Shown: in pieces, positions 42,439-53,797 of the stretch
How positions within the stretch are numbered: position 1 is the stretch's first letter
Layout: each line of letters starts with the position of its first letter
From: Furcasterigmium furcatum
Lineage: Eukaryota > Ascomycota > Sordariomycetes > Glomerellales > Plectosphaerellaceae
Reading direction: 5' to 3'
Assembly (NCBI GenBank): GCA_001599815.1
Contig: BCIA01000005.1
Coordinates: 1,901,088 to 1,965,087, forward strand
Length of the DNA: 64,000 nt
The notes under the pieces: model-generated
The model's database searches: none
Seen by the model: only the letters and a program-made list of their open reading frames with translations
Told to the model about the DNA's origin: nothing
Made by a program: the position numbers and the translations under genes

Positions 42439-43893
42439 TCACTGCAAGGCCTTCACGACCTCCTCAGCGCCCCTGATGCCCGATCGGACAGCGCCCTCCA
42501 TGTACCCCTTCCACACCGTCGCCGTCTCCGTACCGATGAAGTGAACATCGCCGACCGCCTCCCGGACACATCTGCCCGCGCCGATCATCGTCCCCGGCAG
42601 CGTGTACGGGCAGGGCGCGCCACCGAAGTACTTCTCCTTGGACCACTCCATCTCAAAGACCTGCGACGGCTCCGGGACGCTCACGCCCGCGGTCCTCGCC
42701 GCCTCGCCGAAGGTCTTGTCGACCTGCTCGCGCACCTGGCGCCGCCTCTCCGTAGCGCTGTACTTGGACCACTCGCGCCCGCGGTCGCCCGTGTGGAAGC
42801 ACGTGATGCTGTACTGCCCGTCGGCCTCCGAGCAGGTGTCCCTCGTGAAGCTGATCGGGCCCGTCTCGGCAGACAGGCGGCCGCTGAGGCCGGCCTCGCG
42901 CCACCAGGGCGCGGGGTACACGAGGACGGTCTTGGAGTAGTAGCCCTGGACGGACTCTCCCCCCAGAGCCTGCTTGTCAGCCGGGAGGGGAGGGTGGAAG
43001 GCGATGGAGGAGTAAAGTGTCGAGGGGATCGAGAGGACGACCTTGCGCGTGGAGAAGACCTCGTTCGTGGCCGTCTCGACGCGGACCTGCTGGGCGTCAA
43101 TCTGCGCGATGCGGGTGACGGGACTGGAGAGATGCAGCGCCCCGGTCGGCAGCTTCTCGGCCAGGCGGGTGCAGAAGGCCTGGTTGCCTTGCCTGTTCCT
43201 CAGGTACTGGCCGCCGTCCTTGAGGTCCGAGGCCATGTTGGCGATGCCGGTGCCGCTCCTGAGGTAGTCAATCATGCACAGGGCGCTGATCTCGTTCGTC
43301 TCACAGCCGAGGAACCCGGTGGAAAGATGCGCCGCGACGGCGTGCGAGTACTCCGCGCCGCCGCCGGCGGTCACGTACTCCCGGAAGGTCATGCCGTCCA
43401 GCGCCGCGGACTTCGGCCCATCGCACGGCGCCTCCGCGTCGTGCATCTCCACGTCCTGGTACAGCATCATGGCAACGTTGCGCTCGGCGGACTCGGCCAT
43501 GGCGGCCGCCACGCTCGCCTCGTCGTCGGCGCCGCCGCCGTAGGGCACGCTGACGTAGCCGGACCCGGGGACCTCGTTGATGTCCAGCCCGGTGGCGCGC
43601 TGCTCGATGAGCTCGAAGCCGAACTCCTGCGCCAGCTTGTACATCTCGGCCTGGTTGGTGTCATTGATCCACGCGGCGCCGAGCTCCAGTTTTCCGCCGT
43701 TCCGCGGGGATCCGTCCGGGGCCGCGGCGGCGTCGGCCTCGGCGTCCACGCTGAGGATCTTGCCTCCCACACGGTCGGTGGCCTCGAGGACGGCGACTGT
43801 GAGGCCTGCCTCGACGAGGAGGCTGGCTGCTCGGAGGCCGGAAATCCCGGCCCCGATGACGACGATGTCGACTGTCTCGGTTGCTGGTGCCAT
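42439..43893 (-). CDS. Flavin-containing amine oxidase (monoamine oxidase-like)
   Basis: One exon. I start at 43893 (MAPATETVDIVVIGAGISGL, 484 residues) because of its GCCATGG context and because a TATA-like GATAAATAGATAAA lies at about 43975-43990, so transcription should begin near or after the other in-frame ATG at 43959 (which would add 22 residues). The dinucleotide-binding fold GAGISGLRAA with ATDRVGGK is at the N-terminus; GGKLELGAAWI follows, and the C-terminal FAD segment VHFIGTETATVWKGYMEGAVRSG fits the amine oxidase family, including the WKGYMEGA helix. It oxidises amines to aldehydes, releasing NH3 and H2O2. There is no signal peptide. Divergent from a Zn2Cys6 factor that may regulate it (inference). 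Confidence 0.93.
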   Translation of the reverse strand: MAPATETVDIVVIGAGISGLRAASLLVEAGLTVAVLEATDRVGGKILSVDAEADAAAAPDGSPRNGGKLELGAAWINDTNQAEMYKLAQEFGFELIEQRATGLDINEVPGSGYVSVPYGGGADDEASVAAAMAESAERNVAMMLYQDVEMHDAEAPCDGPKSAALDGMTFREYVTAGGGAEYSHAVAAHLSTGFLGCETNEISALCMIDYLRSGTGIANMASDLKDGGQYLRNRQGNQAFCTRLAEKLPTGALHLSSPVTRIAQIDAQQVRVETATNEVFSTRKVVLSIPSTLYSSIAFHPPLPADKQALGGESVQGYYSKTVLVYPAPWWREAGLSGRLSAETGPISFTRDTCSEADGQYSITCFHTGDRGREWSKYSATERRRQVREQVDKTFGEAARTAGVSVPEPSQVFEMEWSKEKYFGGAPCPYTLPGTMIGAGRCVREAVGDVHFIGTETATVWKGYMEGAVRSGIRGAEEVVKALQ

Positions 43894-44772
43894 GGCCAAT
43901 GAGGACTGTCTGTTCTTGTTGGAGAGGTTGCTTGCTGAGGGGTATGAGCAGTTGTTCATGCGCGCGCCAGCCAGCTCCTTTATCTATTCATCTCGACGAC
44001 TTGGACGCTGGCCTCGGTCCTCGGATGATGGTCAGCCATCTGCATGGCGTCTTGATGTAGTACCTCCATGCCGAGGCTCCTGTCCTGTCTGGAGGATTTT
44101 CGTGGGACGCGGTGTAACCTTGTCGATGGACGAGAGGGCAAACATGAACCCAATCGGCCAGGGGAGATGCCCCCCTGAGTGATGCCCCCTTTCCGATCGC
44201 CGATTCCACCCCGCGGGCACCCGCCGCCAACACATCTCTCCTGCCGAGGGCTGCCACCCGGGCTAACATAGCTCCCGTCTCTATTTATTTCTCCAGTCAA
44301 TGTCTCCGAGTCCAGCATGACTAACAATCGCGACTCTGGGCATTTTCCTATTTAGGAAACCGGGATGATGGTAAGGCTTCGCTCATTTGCCCAGACCTCG
44401 GACTCCGTCTCTTGTGCCCCCTGAACCGAACGCCGCTCACTCATCCCCCGACGCCTCTCACTTCCGGTTCGCCCCCCGGCCGCAACTTGGCAGCGGTAGT
44501 TTGATTCTGCCTAGTAGGGCTGAGTAGATGCCGTCGATGTAGCCTTCATACAATAATTACTCTGCGGCCTGGTCTCTGCGCTCGCATTCGCATCCAACAT
44601 GAGAGGGCAGAGACATCGCCACTATGATACCCTGCGATGAGTGCACGCCAATGTGTCAACCCAAATATAAACACCAAACAAATCATCACCAAAAAGGAGA
44701 AAGGAGAGACCTACCCGCCGGGACCCGCAGGCCTAGCCGCCGTCTGCATTAATACGCCTGCCAAAACCCAAC
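43894..44772. other. Shared divergent promoter, amine oxidase / Zn2Cys6 factor
   Basis: 879 bp between head-to-head genes. TATA-like elements face both ways (GATAAATAG near 43980 for the oxidase, AATATAAAC near 44664 for the regulator). CGG-containing sites occur, but no clear spaced CGG pair is called. Confidence 0.5.
44664..44672 (+). promoter_or_regulatory. TATA-like element of the Zn2Cys6 gene
   Basis: AATATAAAC about 105 bp before the start codon. Confidence 0.4.
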
Positions 44773-46430
44773 ATGAGTACCCCTCCCCCGGTTCAGGACG
44801 CCGGACCCGAGATGAAAGCGCGGACGCCGTACCCAAGATCCAAGAAGGGCTGCTTGACATGTCGACAGCGGAAGAAGAAGTGCGACGAGGTGCGCCCGCG
44901 CTGTGCAGCCTGCCGACGTCTGCAGGTCGAGTGCGTCTGGTCTCCGCATCAAGCTGAAAGATTCTCGGATCAACAGGAGGTATCCGAGAATAGCACCATA
45001 TCGGGCGTTGCCCACTTGGGGGACTTGAACGGTTATGACATGCCAGATGAAGTGAACGATGGCACCACCGTCGGAGACCAAGATGCCGGAACTGAAGGTC
45101 TCCAACCAGACTTCCTCTGCCCAGATGCCCCCCTTCCCAGGGGTCTCTCCGGGCTTCCCAGGGCCACGGCCCTGACCCCCAACTCCATGACCATCCTCCG
45201 CCACTACCTCCAAGTCACTGGCCCGATGCTCGCCGCGGTCCCTGCACACGAAAGTCCGTTCTTGCAGTGCTTCCTGCCGCTAGCGCACGCCGACAACGTC
45301 CTGATGCATGCCATCCTAGCCCTGGGAGGCACCCATCTCGCCTATCAACAGCAGCATGCAGACGAGTCTTCGGGTATCATGGCCGCGACTTGGCGCCACT
45401 ACGCCATTGTCGTCTCGAGCTTGCGGGCAGACTTTGCCCAGCTCGACCTATCTGATACGGAGCAGCTACTCCGACTGTTGCAAATCCTTATTGTCCTCTG
45501 CCACTATGAGGTCTGTCTCCTCCCCTCTATTCCGGACTCGCAAAGTATGCCGCTGACATAGATCCCTCTCCCCAGGCACTAACTGGCAACAAAACCACCA
45601 ATCCCTTCTTCAAGCACCTCCGAGCCGTCCGCCAACTCGTCCTCGCCCTCCTCCACCACCCCCAGCAGAGCGCGAGGAACAGCACAGCCTTCGGCCAAGG
45701 TCTCGAGCTGTACGCATACCTCGTCTTCGCCAACACCCTCACGCCCCACGGGGCCATCGAGGAACGCACCCTGCCCTTCGACGGCTTCCTCACCTCGAGC
45801 CACACCCTGAGCTCCTACTCCACCTTCGGCGTCATGTTCGTCGGTGTCTACGACCTCTTCGGGACAATACCCAGAATCAGCATCCTCGCTGGGAAACGCC
45901 TGGCCCTCGAAGCCTCCCCGGATGCGAGCAGCATGACCGACCTCTTATCCACGTACCACACCCTCCAAAACCAAATCGCCTCCTGGACGTCCCGGCCCCA
46001 AGAGTCCCATGTCACCCTCGCATCCTCAGAGCGGGAGGAGCGCCGCATCGTCTACGAAATCCACCGGCACGCAGTCCTTGCCTACCTCGAGACCGCCATC
46101 GCCGGCTCCGTCGTGTCAGACCCCGCGGCCATGGACACGATCCAGAGCCACGTGCACGAGGGTATGCGCCTCCTGTCAGTGCTGCCCGCGGCGCAGTCCG
46201 CGTCACTCCTCTTCTGGTCCCTCATCGTGCTGGGCTCGTGCGCCGTCACTCCCGCCCACAGGGCGCAGATGGGGGACCGGCTGAGGAACTCACGGTACCA
46301 GATGAGGCATACGTACACGGCGTTCTGCCTGCTGAGGAAGCTGTGGGAGGACGACGATCCGAGGGCTTTCGGCCCATTTGGGCTTTCGAGGGCGATGCAG
46401 AAGCACGGCTGGTGCCTTGCCTGTGTGTAG
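44773..46430 (+). CDS. Zn2Cys6 transcription factor (first)
   Basis: Two exons: 44773-45510 and 45576-46430 (intron 65 bp, GTCTGT donor, CGCTGAC branch, CCCCAG acceptor); 530 residues. The binuclear zinc cluster has all six cysteines at 27, 30, 37, 44, 47 and 54 (GCLTCRQRKKKCDE then RPRCAACRRL, VEC), preceded by basic residues. The rest is the fungal-specific regulatory region (the 'Fungal_trans_2' style), starting near TILRHYLQVTGPMLAA and FLPLAHADNVLMHAILAL. It binds DNA in the nucleus, usually at CGG half-sites. Its head-to-head place with the amine oxidase suggests control of amine use, a common arrangement in fungal catabolic pairs. Confidence 0.93.
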
Positions 46431-46719
46431 GATACGGTGTGCTATTTTTGTGGTTTTGGATACGAGCCGCTGGACGGCCGGGGGTTTGCAAGAGGGTGGC
46501 CGCAAGCATAACCTGGTTTAATGGTCGCTTTGTGAGTGTTATTGATCGTAATAGAGCAGAGTTTGACTATCTAGCTAATCACTTCGGTATCTGAATTGAT
46601 CTGATTTTGAATCTGGTTTGACGGCGGTGATCAATCCTGCTTCTGCACACCTCTACAACGCCCCTGTACGCAAGGGGTGACCACATAGCCGGCCACACTA
46701 GGAGCAGAGCCATCCATGC

Positions 46720-47796
46720 TCACCGAACACCACCATGGTAGCCGCTGCCGCGGTTCTCCCAAGTCGTGTAGCTGTTGGAAACGCAGTGCTGCGTACTACG
46801 CATACAGTAGTACTCAGTGTGGCGGTTGTCAGTCATCGGAGCTCTGGTATTGTAGTTCCAGTCCCTCCATATGATCTCGCAAAACATGCTCTCGACGAGA
46901 TCGTACTGCTGGTACCGACGCCAGTTCTTGACGCAGACTCTCTGCCCGCGAGTTGCGCTGCAACTATAACTCTCGCTGGTCGCTCGGCTATAGGAGACGG
47001 AGAAACCGGCACTGATCCAGCCCACGCCGCTGATGCTAGTGGTGGCACCATGAGTAACGGTACGGCTGTTAGAGATCGAGGTTGAGCAGGTTCCGCTCCC
47101 ACAGTTCAGGTTGCTCTGTCGAGAGTGTCAGTAAAAACAAACGTCGGCCTCATGTCGTGAGGAGGAAGCGATTCAGCTTACCGTGAGCTGGACGTGACGG
47201 CGCCACTTGTGAGGGTTGACCGGGTCGCCGCGTCTGATTTGGTGAATGCACTGGCGGGCAACCAGTCCTGTCTTGCGCGGGGAGGCCGGAGCAGGAGTCG
47301 TGTCCTCCTCGACCATGTCTTCCGTGACCTGAATCAGCGTTTCCTGCTCGGATTCGGGTGCGTCGTCGAGAGGAGTGCCGTCATCGTCAAGATACGGGAG
47401 GAGGTTTTGCTCCGCCTCCGCAGCGAAACAGTCGTGGGTGCCGATGGGGATGGCCCGGCGTGTGAGATCAAGCTCACCATCCCAAGGGATCTGGCAGATG
47501 ACCTCGGTGAACTTCTCGTTCCAGAGGCCGCTGCAAACATCCTCGTCCTCCAGATTGTAGACCTTGTCGCCGACGGTAAGGGTCCCCATGGCTTCAGTGT
47601 CAGCATTGACGACAATGTCAACGCCGCTGACGGTGAATTTATTGCTACAAGACGTGGCCAGCACAACGTCGCCATGGCTCGCGGTAATGATTTCCTCGCC
47701 CGTTTTGAGGGCAATGCCCCAGGTTAGCGAGATATCGGCCGCGGCCAGACGCACCGAGGCAACAGCAGCCAAGACGGCATGGGTACGAACCCTCAT
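46720..47796 (-). CDS. Secreted two-domain protein of unknown function
   Basis: Minus strand, two exons: 47796-47182 and 47115-46720 (intron 67 bp, GTAAGC donor, ACTGAC branch); 336 residues. The signal peptide is MRVRTHAVLAAVASVRLAAA. The N-terminal domain (residues 20-165) is acidic with few Cys and beta-like pattern. A basic site (SPRKTGLVARQC) near 185 could be a Kex2-like processing point. The C-terminal domain (about 205-336) has repeated Ser/Gly/aromatic strands (SISGVGWISAGFSVSYSR), eight or so Cys and ends GSGYHGGVR. Similar Gly-Trp-rich strands occur in fungal secreted proteins of unknown role, but I cannot name a family. The intron join between the two domains is phase-consistent. 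Confidence 0.75.
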
Positions 47797-49281
47797 AGTT
47801 GCGGCCGCTCAAAGAGTCAAAGGATGGAAGGTGAATTAGCTGGTTGCGACAGAAGCTTCTGGCTGTCCTCAGAAGATAGGTATGACTCCCTTCTTATATG
47901 TATTGTGCCCTCTCATGTGAGTACTGTCATCTCTGCATACGCAACTCTATCGGCCCCGGCATTCTGTTGCCGCGGGATAATGCTCTGGTGTTGAATCAGA
48001 ACTACTGCTGACATCTAGAGGGGCAGAATTATTGCCTTGCCTCAGGCAGGTTGACCCCAGCCTACATGATCGTGCAAATCTAGAACACCTGGGCATTGGC
48101 TTGGCCTTCCCAATAAGCGCTGTCACATAGGCGACGCCCAATTAGACGGCGGTCAGAATCAGGTGCATGAGGAATCAAGCGAAGCCCGTCGGGTGTCGCT
48201 GCCGTTCTGCAGAATGCAGGCAGCTTCGGTCATAGCTTTAGTAATCCCACCAATCTAGAACCATGTATTGGCTTGGCCTACATGATCCTATACGCGGGTC
48301 ACTAAGGCAACTTACAGTTCTGGTCTAAATGTCATACTGAACTTCAACTTATCGCTGTGCCGCTGGTCTGGCCCTGAACCCATAGAGCATGGAAGCACGC
48401 GTGACAAGCGCCACTCTCACATAAGTCTCCACAAGCGAGTCCCATACGGACGGCCTGTTCTCCTATTCTGGCTCTCCTGCGCCGGAGGGCTTGGTTCACC
48501 CATTAGACTCGGTGGCATGTACCCTGTTCAAGTGTCTAATCGAACCCAGAAAACGCATGGCTTGGACGCGCGGTGCTCAGAACTCCTAGTCGCATCCGAT
48601 AATGCTATAGCCTATTTGGCAATACGCGGCCCAAGTACCACCATCACAGTAACATTGCCCCTGTGAGAATAAGGATGAGATAAAAGCAGTTAGGGCGGAA
48701 AGGCGGCTTTGCATACCACCTACCTTCTTATGGAAGGTCCACGGGTCCTACTCCGAGCCGGGGAGGCTCAATGCGTCCCTCGTCTTCGGTGCTTGCCTAG
48801 ACTCGCCCAGCTCGGCCCCCGAATTACCCGGCTCTCCCTTGGATCACTTTAAAGCAGCGGTCACAGAGAAGTCTTAAGCTAGAAGAATTGCATTACGAAG
48901 GGGGAAAAATACGCTGACTTACTTAGAGAGGTCGCAACAGACATAAAACATCACTCTAGAAGAATGAAACTTGCTAATGCGATGCTGCCCAGACTCTCGC
49001 ATGACGGGCCAGGAGAAAATGACTATGTGTACCTGAATAAGGCCGCAGGAAACAAACAGCTAGATTTCAGGTTCGCACACTCGAAGGGGAAAATGCAGCA
49101 GAGATTTCCCGAGAGCTCTCGGTCAGCTCGGCGTCTGTTGACTTGCAGGGCAAGGGTTTCAATTTTAGAAAGGTATGACCAGAATCGCCCGGAGTCCGGC
49201 CTCTGGAGTAATAGTCAGAGGCAGCGATAACAACATCCCTTCATCGCGGTGGCCTCTTCATCTAGCATAAATCTGAGATAA
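47797..49281. other. Gene-poor stretch with diverged repeats
   Basis: About 1.5 kb with no supportable gene, lower GC than neighbours and many in-frame stops. It contains two related copies of a repeat (listed separately) and may be remains of a transposon. Confidence 0.45.
48061..48286. repeat. Two diverged copies of a short repeat
   Basis: AATCTAGAAC followed 6-9 bp later by ATTGGCTTGGCCT occurs at about 48077-48108 and 48252-48280; CCTACATGATC is also shared (48061 and 48278). Copies differ in spacing, so this is an old local duplication or pieces of one mobile element. Confidence 0.5.
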
Positions 49282-51119
49282 CTACGCCATCTCAGAAAAG
49301 TCCAAAAAGAGGCCATTGAATGGAGTCATCGCGGCCGCCTCAGCGCGTTTCCGCCGCACCACTCCAGCAACCTCGACGCACACATTCCGAAGAATTCGAG
49401 CGTCTTCCTTCTGCGTCTCGTTCACTGCCTCGTTGAGCCATGGTAGGGCTGTATCAACAAGCTGGCTGTCCAACTGTATGTTGTCATGGTGCAGATTAGA
49501 CAGATTGTTGGCCATCAATAGCACCATGGCGGATACGTAAGGACACGAAACCAACCTGCCACCGTCAGTCAGTGATATGGCATGATGTTGGGTGGCTGCT
49601 TACCAGCGAAACCAGACATCCTTGCACCATGCCTCTCCAAACAAAACCATGAAGTCTCGGGCTTGATGCACCAAAGCGCCCCATCCCGGTGGTAGTTGCA
49701 GCGCCCGAGTTTCCCGGCCGTGGTCGCGCAAACCGCTCACCCACTGCTCATCCCAAGCGTGTGCCTTGTTAATGAGAGCCATACATTGCAGGCTGGTTGC
49801 GTGCAGAATACAGAAGAAACCGATATTTGCCGGGTTATTGCTCGCAGTCCAGGCGACGACATCAGCACGGAATTCGGGCGGGATAGCTGCCCGCCACTCT
49901 CTGAGATCATTGACTATGCTCTCCCTTGCCACGGATCGCTCTTCGGGGCTGCGGTTCAAGGCCCGCGTCGAGTAGAGGCAGTCATAGATGCGGCCCTCGA
50001 TGCTGGCCAGCTGCACGCGCGCCAGGAAGTAGTTCATCCTGGCGTTCCCGTTGGTTGTGCTGACAATACCAGCAGTCGCGCCGTAGGTTTCCTTCTGTTC
50101 TCGCGAGCGAGAAGGTAATTCCAAATCAATGTCATCATCGAGCTGAACCGAAGGCTGTTGGGCACGCAAGCTGAGATCCTTATCAAGGATATATGCGAGC
50201 CAGAAGACGTGGGCATGCTGCCTCCTCTCCGAGCGATCCAGGTGCGCCGACGCAGCGCGATCGTGAAGTCCCATCTTGTGCGCCAGACGCATCGTCGCTG
50301 CTATCAGAATCAAAGCCGGGGTCAGATCCTGCGCGCTCATGAAGACCATCGCTATACCGACCAATGTCTGTATGCTGAGGAGGCGAGTCTCGCCCAGAAT
50401 CAGGGTTGAGATGACAGATTGCGCGTTGTTGAGATATTCGGTCGTCTGCTCAGCTCGAGACCCAGCACTACTATCAGAGCCGTCGTCCGGAACCTGCTGG
50501 CAAGCCAAGGCCAGGACTGCATTGATGGCAGCCCATGCCACCGGATCGCGTTGTGCCGGTTGGACGGCATAGCATTCGCCAATCAAACTCCAGAGTGTGT
50601 CGGCATTGAAGAGCGGTAGGACCGAGTTGAAGCTGTCGAGAAAAGCCTCGACAAGGGGTAATACTTGTTGCAGAGGGGGCAGTCTCATCGGCCCGAGGAC
50701 ATTCTCGTGCTCATCCGTGGTTGGATCTTGCGCTTGATCATCCACTGGACGCTGTGCCTGGATTCATTTTTTCTAAGCATCTTCGGTAGCAGAATCAAAC
50801 GCTCAGGGACACATACGAGTTGAGTCTTCAGCTGCTGTACCTGGGCTTGCAGGCTGCGGATTTCGTCCGTCTCGTCGGTCTCCTTTGCGCCTTTGGGCTG
50901 TGGCTTGGGCCTCCACTTGCGGCTCACTGCCGTATGCGTGCAATCTGTCGAATAGATGATGCAATTCGAACAGCGAGGCCTCTTCCCGTTACACTTCAGC
51001 TTGCGGGTGTAGCAGAGATCGCACGACTGTTTCTTGTGTGTTAGCGGCAAGAAGATTTTGAGAGATTCGCAAAGAAATGGACGTCAATGTACCTTTCTGG
51101 GACGACTGTTTGCTTCCAT
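49282..51119 (-). CDS. Zn2Cys6 transcription factor with fungal-specific middle region (second)
   Basis: Minus strand, four exons: 51119-51093 (27 bp), 51026-50817, 50757-49604, 49555-49282; 554 residues with all phases agreeing. The short first exon supplies MEANSRPRK, joining to SCDLCYTRKLKCNGKRPRC with the six zinc cysteines at 11, 14, 21, 28, 31 and 38. A short coiled coil (EIRSLQAQVQQLKTQL) follows. The large exon holds the fungal transcription factor middle region (LVEAFLDSFNSVLPLFNAD, AAINAVLALACQ, AATMRLAHKMGLHDR). Head-to-head with the tandem SDR genes, making it a candidate regulator of them. Confidence 0.9.
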
Positions 51120-51601
51120 TGCGGTTTCGGGACCCGTTGAACTTGGACCAGGAAATTCCGTCAGCGTTGGGCGCAAGTTCAAGTTGGCGTTGTCGAACGG
51201 AGAGGGTTCCATGGAGGTGCGGACGATTTAGTAGCTCACGCTTCCGCGGAAGTTCACTGACAAATCCGACTCAAGCCTCAACCCAGACAGATCCACGGTA
51301 CCAGTATTAGTAACGATCTGATCAATACCTCTGAGTGAACCATTCCCGATCGACGGTCCTTCCATGGAGGGTACAATTCCAGCCCTTATCCAACCAACTA
51401 ACCTCCATGGGCGGTCGGATTTCCAATACATCTCCAGGTCGGAGTATGTAGGCACGGGTTGTAATAGCAGGAAGCAGGCATATGATCTGGGTATAAATTG
51501 CCGTCCTGGGCGTCGCTGTTGATTTTCTGGATATCACCATCCTCATCGTGTACTTGACAAGTCTATCTTCGGACATCTGAACTCACGCCCCCGACGCAAC
51601 A
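51120..51601. promoter_or_regulatory. Shared divergent promoter, Zn2Cys6 factor / SDR pair
   Basis: 482 bp between divergent start codons. A TATAAAT at about 51492-51498 serves the SDR. The sequence ACGGTCC-TTCCATGGAGG recurs as CCATGG-containing motifs (near 51210, 51362 and 51404), which may be regulatory; this is an observation, not a proven site. Confidence 0.5.
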
Positions 51602-52529
51602 ATGTCTGGCTTCGTCTCATTTACCAAGACATGGCACAACAAGCCATACCCGGCCATAGATCCCTCGCGCAGCGAGCTTAGCGCATCGGGCAAGTTCGTC
51701 GTCGTCACGGGCGGCGGAACAGGCATCGGCAAAGCGACCGCGATCGCCTTCGCACAGGCTGGCGCCAGGACCATCGCCATCATCGGAAGACGCCTCGACA
51801 AACTGGAGGCCGCGGCGGTCGAGATTATTGGACATGCCACCGCCAGCGACGCCAAGGTACTCCTTGAGAGCGTCGACGTGGCTGACCGCGCCAGCCTGGA
51901 CGCCGCCGTCGAAAGTCTCACGAGGAAGGCCGGCGGCGCCAAGGTCGACGTGCTCGTCGCTAATGCAGGCACCTCCGCGGACCCTGGGGACGTGCTTGGG
52001 TTCGATGAGAAGGAGCTTCGCCAGCAGCTGGAGCTCAACGTGGTCGGCCCCTTCAACACGATCCAGGCCTTCGCCCCGGCGCTCGCGACCAACTCCCACC
52101 TCTACAACGTCTCTTCCGGCATGATACACATCGCGCCCTATGGCGGGTTCTGGTCCTACGCTGCTTCCAAGGCGGCTGTTGCCAAGATGTTCGACTACCT
52201 GCAGGACCAGCACCCCGAGTGGCACATCGTTCAGATCCAGCCGGGCGTTATCCGCACGGGGCTCAACGAGAGGTTCGGTGCCGTTTCCCAGGACGAACGT
52301 GAGTACTCCAACGCATCGTCAGCTTATACTTTGAGCATTTCGCTGAGTCACATGCGCTACAGCTGAGCTTCCCGCCCGATTCCTTGTCTGGCTTGGCTCG
52401 CGTGAGGCCGAGTTCCTCAAGGGCAAGTTTGCTTGGGTCAACTGGGATGTCGACGAGCTCAAGGCTCGAGCTGACGAGATCAAGAACTCTTTCCTCTTCA
52501 GAGTGGTGCTTGACGGGGTGACCATGTAG
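51602..52529 (+). CDS. Short-chain dehydrogenase/reductase (tandem copy A)
   Basis: Two exons: 51602-52298 and 52363-52529, intron with a GTGAGT donor; 287 residues. Cofactor loop TGGGTGIGKA near residues 37-46 and NAG (VANAGTS). The catalytic Ser is in LYNVSSGMIHI, with YAASK as the Tyr/Lys pair and PGVIRTGL after it. After the beta-2 strand the sequence is GRRLDKL; two arginines here favour NADP(H). The C-terminus (FLVWLGSREAEFLKGKFAW) is that of a fungal SDR subgroup often seen in metabolic clusters. It shares a promoter with a Zn2Cys6 factor and is followed by a second SDR in the same direction. Confidence 0.92.
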
Positions 52530-52953
52530 TGCATCTGGATGCTCGCATGCAGCTTTGAGATCGGTTCATCTTCTTGGGGCGGGTGCCAGCTTGATCGCCG
52601 CCGTCAAAATTCGTATCAGCCCAGATAACGGATTGATCAATCAGATAATTGAGTTTTACTCCCTTTGGCCAGGAGATATCAGAGCACTGCTGATCCCTTG
52701 AGGCAATGCCGAGATACCCAGAAAACTCCATTAGCATCCGGAATTTAAAAGGATTTAATGGACGTAAGTCCGGGCCGGAACTCCATGACTCAGGTTTCTG
52801 CCGCCGACGCCCCGTTCATGACGTCTAATTACTGTAATTACCTGTAACCCGGGATCTTAAAGTAAAAGCTTTGCCGTCAAGTGTCTGTGTGCTCCAGAGA
52901 ATCAGCCCAAGTTCCTAGCACCTCCAATTCTGCCAACAGCCCTTCGCATCACC
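52530..52953. other. Spacer between tandem SDR genes
   Basis: 424 bp; 3' end of the first SDR and an AT-rich promoter for the second. No gene. Confidence 0.5.
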
Positions 52954-53797
52954 ATGCCCTCATTCAACGGGAAGGTTATCGCAGTTACTGGTGCCGCCTC
53001 CGGCATTGGTCTCGCTGTTTCCCTGCACTTTGCGTCTTTGGGCGCCAAGTTGTCCCTCACAGATTCGTCGGAGGCCAATCTCAAGAAGGCGGTCGACGAC
53101 ATCGCCGAAAAGATTGGCCACGAGAACGTCCTGTATCGGGCGGCAGATGTTCGCAACGGAGCGGCCGTGGACGAGTGGATTCGTGCCACCGTGGAGCAGT
53201 TTGGAGGTCTGGACGGAGCCGTCAATGCGGCGGGCGCTCATCCTAAGAGCTCTGGCGTGGCGCCCATCTGGGAGGTGGAAGACGACGACTGGCAATTCAC
53301 GCAGGACGTCAACGTCACGGGAGTCTTCAACTGCGTCAGGGCTCAGCTGAAACACATGGTCAGCGCGGTGGATGCTGGAAAGGAGGCATCCGGGTCGATT
53401 GTGGTGCTCGGGAGCAACTCGTCCGTTTCTGGAGCTGCCAAGCTTGCCCCCTACACGGCCAGCAAACACGCCGTCATTGGATTAACTCGTGGCGCGGCGA
53501 TGGACGCTGCGCATTATGGAATCCGCGTGAATGCGGTATGCCCGTAAGTGTCCATCCATGCTTAGTACCAGGACAGGCTTGATCTTTGCTAACGAGAGAA
53601 GAGGACCGACCGATACGCCCATGCTGCGAAATGCCCTATCCGAGGATCAGCGAAAGCTTATGGGTGCATCGATACCGATAGGACGTCTGGGAACTGCAGC
53701 CGAAGTTGTTGGGATGATCTCTTTTCTTTTGAGTGAGGAAGGGGGCTTTTGTACCGGGGGGGTGTATATGGTGGATGGTGGACTGACTATACCCTGA
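52954..53797 (+). CDS. Short-chain dehydrogenase/reductase (tandem copy B, classical)
   Basis: Two exons: 52954-53543 and 53602-53797, intron with a GTAAGT donor and GCTAAC branch; 261 residues. TGAASGIGLA (12-21) is the classical cofactor loop. LTDSSEANL has Asp at the end of beta-2, favouring NAD(H). It also has NAAGAH, the Ser in VVLGSNSSVSG, YTASKHA, and a C-terminal CPGPTDTPM plus GGVYMVDGGLTIP, the standard ending of the FabG-like classical family. It is not a close duplicate of the SDR next to it, so the pair may catalyse successive steps. No fungal-specific targeting signal is seen. Confidence 0.93.

Noticed and set aside
42229..43902. 557-codon plus-strand ORF
   Set aside because: Shadow of the amine oxidase on the other strand.
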